DNA from: Montifringilla adamsi
Lineage: Eukaryota; Chordata; Aves; Passeriformes; Passeridae
Length of the DNA stretch: 64,000 nt
Direction: 5' to 3'
NCBI GenBank assembly: GCA_017590115.1
Contig: JAGGNK010010225.1
Location: 9,857,739 to 9,921,738 of the forward strand
Position numbers and translations under genes: made by a program. Below, piece by piece: positions 57,914-64,000 of the stretch; position 1 is the first letter of the stretch, and each line of letters begins with the position of its first letter. The notes beneath the pieces were generated by a model. It was not told the DNA's origin. It did not search any database and saw only the letters and a list, made by a program, of their open reading frames with translations.

Positions 57914-60900
57914 CATGTTCTTTTAGTTGGTTGGCTCTTCTTCTGATAGCAGACAGCCTTTTGCAAAACTAAGGTTTTTGAACAAAGTAACTAAAAGTAG
58001 GAATTGCCACGTTATTACTTTCAAAAGGCAGCCGTACCCAGGGTAGAATGCAGCAGCTCTTACAATGGCACTATAAACAATACCCAGCAATTTAAGAGCA
58101 GGATGTGAAGAATATTTTACCTAATTGAAATGACAGGGGGGATTTTGCATAGGTAGAAGCAATTATTCATACTGGAGGTGGGCCAGAATGCTGGGGTTAT
58201 TCCCCTCATCTTGCTAATTAGGCTTTCAGTTTCATTAACAGTCATTGAGATATTGGTTGACTGACTTGTGTATGAACATAGCCATAATACATGTAAAGAA
58301 TATTTTATTTAATTATGGTGTCTCATTTTTGTTTTTCTAGCTGAAGAGGTGTAGAAATAAGGAGTGTTTTAAGATATGCAGAACACTGAATAGTATGAAG
58401 GCTGAAGGCAGCATGGCTATGTCTATTTTTGGGTACACTAAGGCCATAACTAAGACACTACCACGTTTATATTAGCAACATTTTATTACCTTTTTAAGAT
58501 GCAGTTTACAAGGGTTTCTACCTTTACTAATGTGTATGTTGAGAAGAGAAATTAATCCAGCTTTGTTGTGCTTCCAGGATGTTTTCAGCCTGGAATGAAT
58601 TCAACTTTGAACAGGTCTGAGGAATCTACAGTTCTTGTTGCATTTAAGCCTTAATTTAGGAAATACAACCTAATGCACATGGCATCTTTAAATTCCCCTG
58701 TCACTCTGATACACTTTCATTGTTTTTTTTTTTTTCACCTGTTTCTGTTAATTGCCTTTGTCCTTTGGAAACAGACATTTTGAGGGAGGTCTGTTTTCCT
58801 TTTCAGGGATTGTTAATGAGGTGCAGTGATTCATAACGCTGTTGATATCAAATAGCTACTTGCTGTATTTTGGAAAGGGCTTTGAGTGTCTGAGCCTTTA
58901 TTAAATCTCTAGGTTAGTATTTTTTTTAACTGACTTCTCCTTTCCCAAGCTCTGTGATTAGGAATGTCAGGTAGAGAATTTTTTCACCCTATTTGAATTA
59001 GAGGTGATTCAGTGCTTAAATTAAAAATAGCCTTTAATGAATAAAATTTCCAAGTAGAAATCAAGAAGGTGAAAATACTGTACAAAAAGCAGATCCATTG
59101 AGTCAAAATGTTTAAAAACCTGAAAATCATGTGTATAACTGAACAAACTAAATGAATGAAGTTCATCTTAAAACTGAGAAAGAAATTGTTTCATTCAGAA
59201 CTGGGGTGGTTTAAGTTGTTGTTTGGGCTCCCCTTGTAACAAACAAAACACAACAATGCTGTTATAAGGTAACATTATAATAAGGAGAAGTGTGGTTACA
59301 ACATAACTACTCATTCTGGCTCCTATTATTGAGTAGATGTGGCCATAATTTGTCCTTTTGGTTTGATAATTACATTGATGGTCCTCGTGGAATTATTAAT
59401 GAATTCTTTGTGACTGAGAGTCAATTGTCTAGCTCTGATGGCTTTTTCATGTTAGTTTCTTCATCTGTAAGATTCTTCTAAGTAATATACCCGTGATTTG
59501 TAAATATTTTGAACCGAGTTATCCTTGTATGTTGTATTTCCCTTACCTATCCAGAGGCAAATTCCCTTGTCAGTATGTTTTATAGGCTAACACGAGTACT
59601 GTGCTAGCATATAAAATAATGCTAATGAAATCAGAACAAATAGAACAGCAATTAGTAATTTTATTTGTTCAGTATGCCTCTGATCTTGCACAGAAATGGG
59701 TTTTGATAGTGATATAAGACACATAATGGTATAGATAATTCATCAAAAGTTGATTCAAGAGTCTTGTTCATTAGTACTTTCTCCGTGACTCTTTCTGCTT
59801 GGTGTTCTCCAGTACCATTTTGTCAGATGTTTTTGAGAATTTCTTGTCAAAGTATGTTATTTTTAGAGACTATATGGGGAGATCTGAGAGTGCATTTGCA
59901 TGTTATAGATGCAAACACTTTCGTGGGAAACAATATGAAAATCAATCTTTATAATGACTAGATTTTTATTTTGATACAGTTCTGTTGGTAATGATAGATT
60001 AATTGGCTGCTTTTGGGAGTTCAGTTTATGGACAAACTGAAACTGAAAAAAAAAGCCAGGAAAACTGGCTAAGTGCCAGTAAATGAGGTAATGTATTTTG
60101 CATATGTCACCTTACTTTCATTGGATCAAGGCAGTTTTAGAATCCTCTGCTGTATGTATGAATTTGAATAATTTCATGCTCCAGAAAACCTAATCAGGAT
60201 AAGACCAAAAACTGGGAGAAAAAGTCTGGAAACAGATGTGCAAATGTACTGATGGAGGGCCAAGGTTGTAGAGAAGGTGTGTAACAGGAAGTGGAATTAA
60301 ATTCTTGTGACTCTTGAAGTCCGCAGAAATATCTTCTTCCTTTACTAGAAATGTAACTGTCAACTAAGAAAATGCCCAGGTGGTTAGGAATACAACAGTA
60401 TTACTTTGTGCAATGCCACTTACTGATTCTTATTTACATATTACTGTATTCAGGCTTTAAAAGTCGGCATTCTTTTCATGAGCTACTTGTTCACCACTTC
60501 AGGATACACCTGTTCTTTATGTTGGGAAAGATGTAGAGTGTCAAAAGTTTAGGTCCTTAAAATAAAATAACTTGAATTTTACAGTTGCTCCTTTGCTTTT
60601 TGAGTGACAGTGAGAGTTGAAAAAGTGCATGTCCAAACTGAGGAAATTTTTACTTGGGTTGGTGGAACTCCCTCCATTTTCAATGACCTATTAGTATGTG
60701 TTATAAAATGGCATTTTCACTTGACAAGATTTTATATTTAAAAAGGAAGAAAGAAGAAGGCAACATTATTAGAATAAAAAAAAAAGGTGTTTTTTTTGAA
60801 AACTATTTCATTTATATAATCAGAGTCATCTTGCCGTTTACTGTGAAGATACTCTTTCATGGTGTTCTCCTCACTTTCCCTCTGTCAGTTTAAGGTATGC

Positions 60901-60990
60901 TATAGCAGTCACAGAAGAAAGCGTGTAGTTTTCTGAAATGCAAGAATCAGTACATATGTGACATCCCAGTCTTACACGTGCTGGAACCTT

Positions 60991-61024
60991 CCCTCCACCC
61001 CCTCTCTCTCCCTCCCTCCCTCCA
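60991..61024 (+). repeat. CT-rich (CCCT)n tract
   Basis: A pure pyrimidine stretch ending in several CCCT/CTCC units. It is low-complexity intronic sequence. Confidence 0.8.
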
Positions 61025-62796
61025 ACTTACATTACTTTTTCAAAGTGTGTGGGTGCGGCGGGGAAAAATCAGTGACACAGCAAGCCTGTAAATGAAATGT
61101 TTTCCCCTTTTTAAAGACAAAACTTGTTTTAAAGACAAGCATAATGAAACCAAGAATATTTCACAGCATTTCTAGAAAAAGATGTGAACACTGTTTCTCT
61201 GTTATGAAGAGGAACAGTGGAGGCAAAGTAGCTGTGACTTGCCCAAGATTGCGAAAGGAGTCTGGTTAAGAGCCAGGACTAGTTCTACGTTTTCTAGCTC
61301 CTGCTTACATGGTAAGATCTCTTCGCTATGTCTCACACGTTCCAGCTTTCTGAAGTTTTTGACAATTTGAAATGGATATTAAGGGGACATAAGGTAAACT
61401 TTTTCCCCCCTGTCCTCAGAACCACATCATTTATTAAGAGATGTCATCCTAATGTGTATACAACTTCCATGGCTTTGAGTGTTATTGTAAATGGTAAAAA
61501 GACTCTTTGGTTGGATTTAGACTGATGCTGCCTTCTGAAGTACAAGAGGTGTTTGTAGTTTTGTATAATGTATTAGTTTTAAAAATATTATTTTAATATG
61601 AAAATGTTGGTGTTTCTTTAACTGTTTAAAAATAGCATATCCTGCTTTGATTTTTCAATATCAGAAAAATCATTTAGGTTTAGGACCCCAGCACCACCTC
61701 CCCCTCCTCAGGAGTTACAGAAGTGCATTAAACTGCTGATACAGACACTAAAACCGTGAGTTTTCCCTTACTGGCTCATTTGAAGTTTTTTTCCTTTTTT
61801 TTTTTTTTTATGAAAAAGGTGGTGGTGCAATTTAAAGGCTGGTATATAGACTATACCAAAAGTCGTACAGTACACTCTGGAGGCAACAGTACAATGCTTT
61901 CTATCTTAAAGATCACAGCTTATATAAACTGGTGGAAAAGTTTATGAAAGTTACTCTTCAACTTGCAAGTGAGTGAAGTGATTTGGCTTTACTTTAAAAA
62001 CAGCAGCCTAAAACTGAGCCGCCTGAGTATTATCATTACTCCGAAGCAGCATAATTACCATTAGAAGAGAATTGGTTCCTTTAAGGGAAAAAATAATGAA
62101 GGGAAAACTTCTTAAAATGAGTTTTATTACATTTTTCTTATAAAATTAGTCTTTCATTTTGTTGATTAATGTTTGAGTTTAAGATTCTGATGTAGGCATT
62201 TTGCCATTATAATTCTGAAATATGGGAAGTCCTTGAAAACATTCCGGGATTGCCTTCTGTCTGTCTGCCTTGTAAAAGATCCTTTCAGTTAAATGGACCA
62301 TCCTCCTTAAATGATGTCATTAGCTTGGATTGAAAAGACATTGCCTGCAGGGAAATCATTTAATTGTCTTAAAGTGCTCTACTTCTGTAGATCTTGAAGC
62401 AGCACCCTGACTTCCATCTTTGTATCAGATAATTCATCTAAAATTCTGTTTTTAATCTCTGACGAAATATTGAGATGTAATTTGCACTTTTATTGGAGAA
62501 ATTTGAGACCTTTTATAGTCTTGTCTCTGTCAAATGGATGGAAAAGTTTCACTTGTTGAAATGCAAATGGGTACTGTCTTTTTTTGACTTAAAGAATTAA
62601 TTTAACATCCATTCATGCACTGCTTTATAAATATTAATGTATTGAACTCTTGCATTTCACTGATACCAAGATATGCTTTTTTACATGTGTATTTCTAAAA
62701 TCAGTACTATTTACTTGGTCAAACAGTAAGTCAAGTTTTGGGGGATAATTGCAACCTTTTTTATTTTTAAGGTAATGCATTGCATGTAGGAAAATG

Positions 62797-62817
62797 AAAA
62801 AAAAAAAAAAAAAAAAA
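62797..62817 (+). repeat. Poly-A tract (21 bp)
   Basis: Twenty-one consecutive A in intron 4. No retroposed body is recognised upstream. Confidence 0.9.
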
Positions 62818-64000
62818 GGAACATCTTTTTTCTGTTGGACTTACCAGTCTCTCAGTCATGTAAAAGTCAGTTTATCAGAGATACTGTGAATTTTTAATCA
62901 AGTAGGCAGTCAGACCAGAAAAAATCAAACCTATGTGTATCAGTGAATTACAAATTTATTTAGAAAATATATTCCTTGAAAATATATAGTGTAATTTTGT
63001 CTGTAATCTATTGCAGTTATACTTTTAACGTCTCAGTTGTTTAATCTTAAAAATTTCAAAGCAGGAAGAAAAGTATATTTCAAAATTCAAATTGTTATAT
63101 ATGCAGTTCTCAACTCGAAGAGCTGCTGTATGGAGAATGCTACAAAATTTTCAGAAGATTTTGCTCCTCAGAAAGGTTGGTTTTGCCTTTAAAGTGGAGA
63201 AGTGGCATTTCTGCTACTTTATTAAAAAATTAGTCAGTATTAGGCTAATACTCCTATTTCTCTGATGTTGAAATACTCAAAATATGCGTTTCAAGACTGC
63301 CACTGGATTGGTTGGGCTGTAATGAGTAATTTTCTTAGCCTGAACTTGGGCTGTTACTTTTTTTTTCTTCTATACTGCTATGCACAGGAAAGCACCATAA
63401 TTCTGAGCAAGAGACACTTTGTTTTAATTTTGCTCTCTTTAACTTTCCTCACATTTTTGCTTGGTATCAACCTTAAAGAAAAATGTTGCAGTAGCACACA
63501 TAAAACCTAGGACTGCAGGTTTCATGTTTGTTTTTCTTCTAGCACTGCCTACCAAGCTCCAAGAGAGACTGGTTTGTTTATTCTTGTGGTATTTTAATTG
63601 CAGTTTGTGTAAGTTGAGCTATGCTAGAAATTCCATGTGAACTTTTTATCTGAATAAATATTTAGCATCTGTTCCTGCTCCTCTTGTAGCTAGTGTCAGT
63701 TTTCCACAGAGAGGTACCAGATCAGGGAAAATTACTCAGTTTTGATACTCTAAAATTTCTGGAGGTGCGTGTAATCCCTGTCAAAAATTTCAGAAATTCA
63801 GACTCTGTAAACAGTCCTGAGAAACCTCCAGAAGTAACTCCGCTTCCTAGGCCACACCAGTGAATTGCCTATGCTTTGTTTCAAAAATCTTTATATCACT
63901 TATCATTTTTTATTCTGACGCCTTTAACTATTACTATGTAGCCATAATTATTTTTTTCAACTTTGCTAAATACTGGCTCTCAAATAGTAAGTCCTGTGGA

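Larger units (their letters stand above)
44167..64000 (+). other. SKAP2: SKAP2 intron 4, at least 19.8 kb (partial)
   Basis: The intron starts with GTATGTG and has no recognisable acceptor plus PH-domain exon before the window edge. I looked for codons of the conserved GYLEKRRKDHSF segment and did not see them. The DNA is AT-rich and CpG-poor, with homopolymers (45309-45334 T, 62797-62817 A), AT repeats, a short CR1 tail at 52.7 kb, a CT-rich tract at 61.0 kb and a possible conserved block at 55980-56560. Stretches in between (44.2-50.2, 50.3-52.6, 52.9-55.9, 56.6-60.9 and 61.1-62.8 kb, and 62.8 kb to the end) show nothing I can name. Confidence 0.75.

Noticed and set aside
1..64000. CRISPR arrays, operons, tRNA or rRNA genes
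   Set aside because: No direct-repeat/spacer array, cloverleaf or rRNA sequence was recognised. The sequence is vertebrate nuclear DNA.

Overview
The window reads as vertebrate nuclear DNA, almost certainly from a bird and probably a songbird. It is AT-rich and gene-sparse, with small exons separated by kilobase introns. It carries antisense CR1 LINE tails of the avian type and solo LTRs of families I recognise from passerine genomes. There are no bacterial-style genes. Nearly all open frames are chance frames in noncoding DNA.

One gene can be supported: the 5' part of SKAP2 (Src kinase-associated phosphoprotein 2) on the + strand. Four coding exons join in phase: 20208-20256, 31660-31765, 33725-33750 and 44062-44166. 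They encode the first 95 residues plus one base of the next codon: the N-terminal helical dimerisation region, then an acidic linker ending in RYDKEDEGPSDG. The exons for the PH domain and SH3 domain are not found here and should lie beyond position 64000. Intron 4 is therefore at least 19.8 kb.

Layout. 1-19.3 kb is 5' intergenic DNA. By the conserved vertebrate order HOXA1 - SKAP2 it should be part of the 3' flank of the HOXA cluster (inference; no HOX exon is seen). It holds an old CR1, a palindromic repeat remnant and a (CAA)14 microsatellite. 19.3-20.7 kb is the promoter: an RFX-type X-box palindrome, a CpG island, a perfect 14-bp tandem duplication carrying two GATA sites beside a CCAAT box, YY1 and E-box motifs, and six GC-box-like units repeated every 20-21 bp just upstream of the start codon. 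Intron 1 (11.4 kb) holds two antisense LTRs, one with a perfect target-site duplication. Intron 3 opens with a second, isolated CpG island that carries a strong CTCF-like motif. Intron 4 holds an ERV-like fragment only if counted with intron 3's (41.5 kb), and otherwise contains a short CR1 tail, simple repeats and a possible conserved block around a PBX/PREP site.

I see no new multi-gene system. The points most worth checking are the 21-bp GC-box array, the duplicated GATA/CCAAT module, the intragenic CpG island with its CTCF motif, and the loss in this bird of a tyrosine in the acidic linker.
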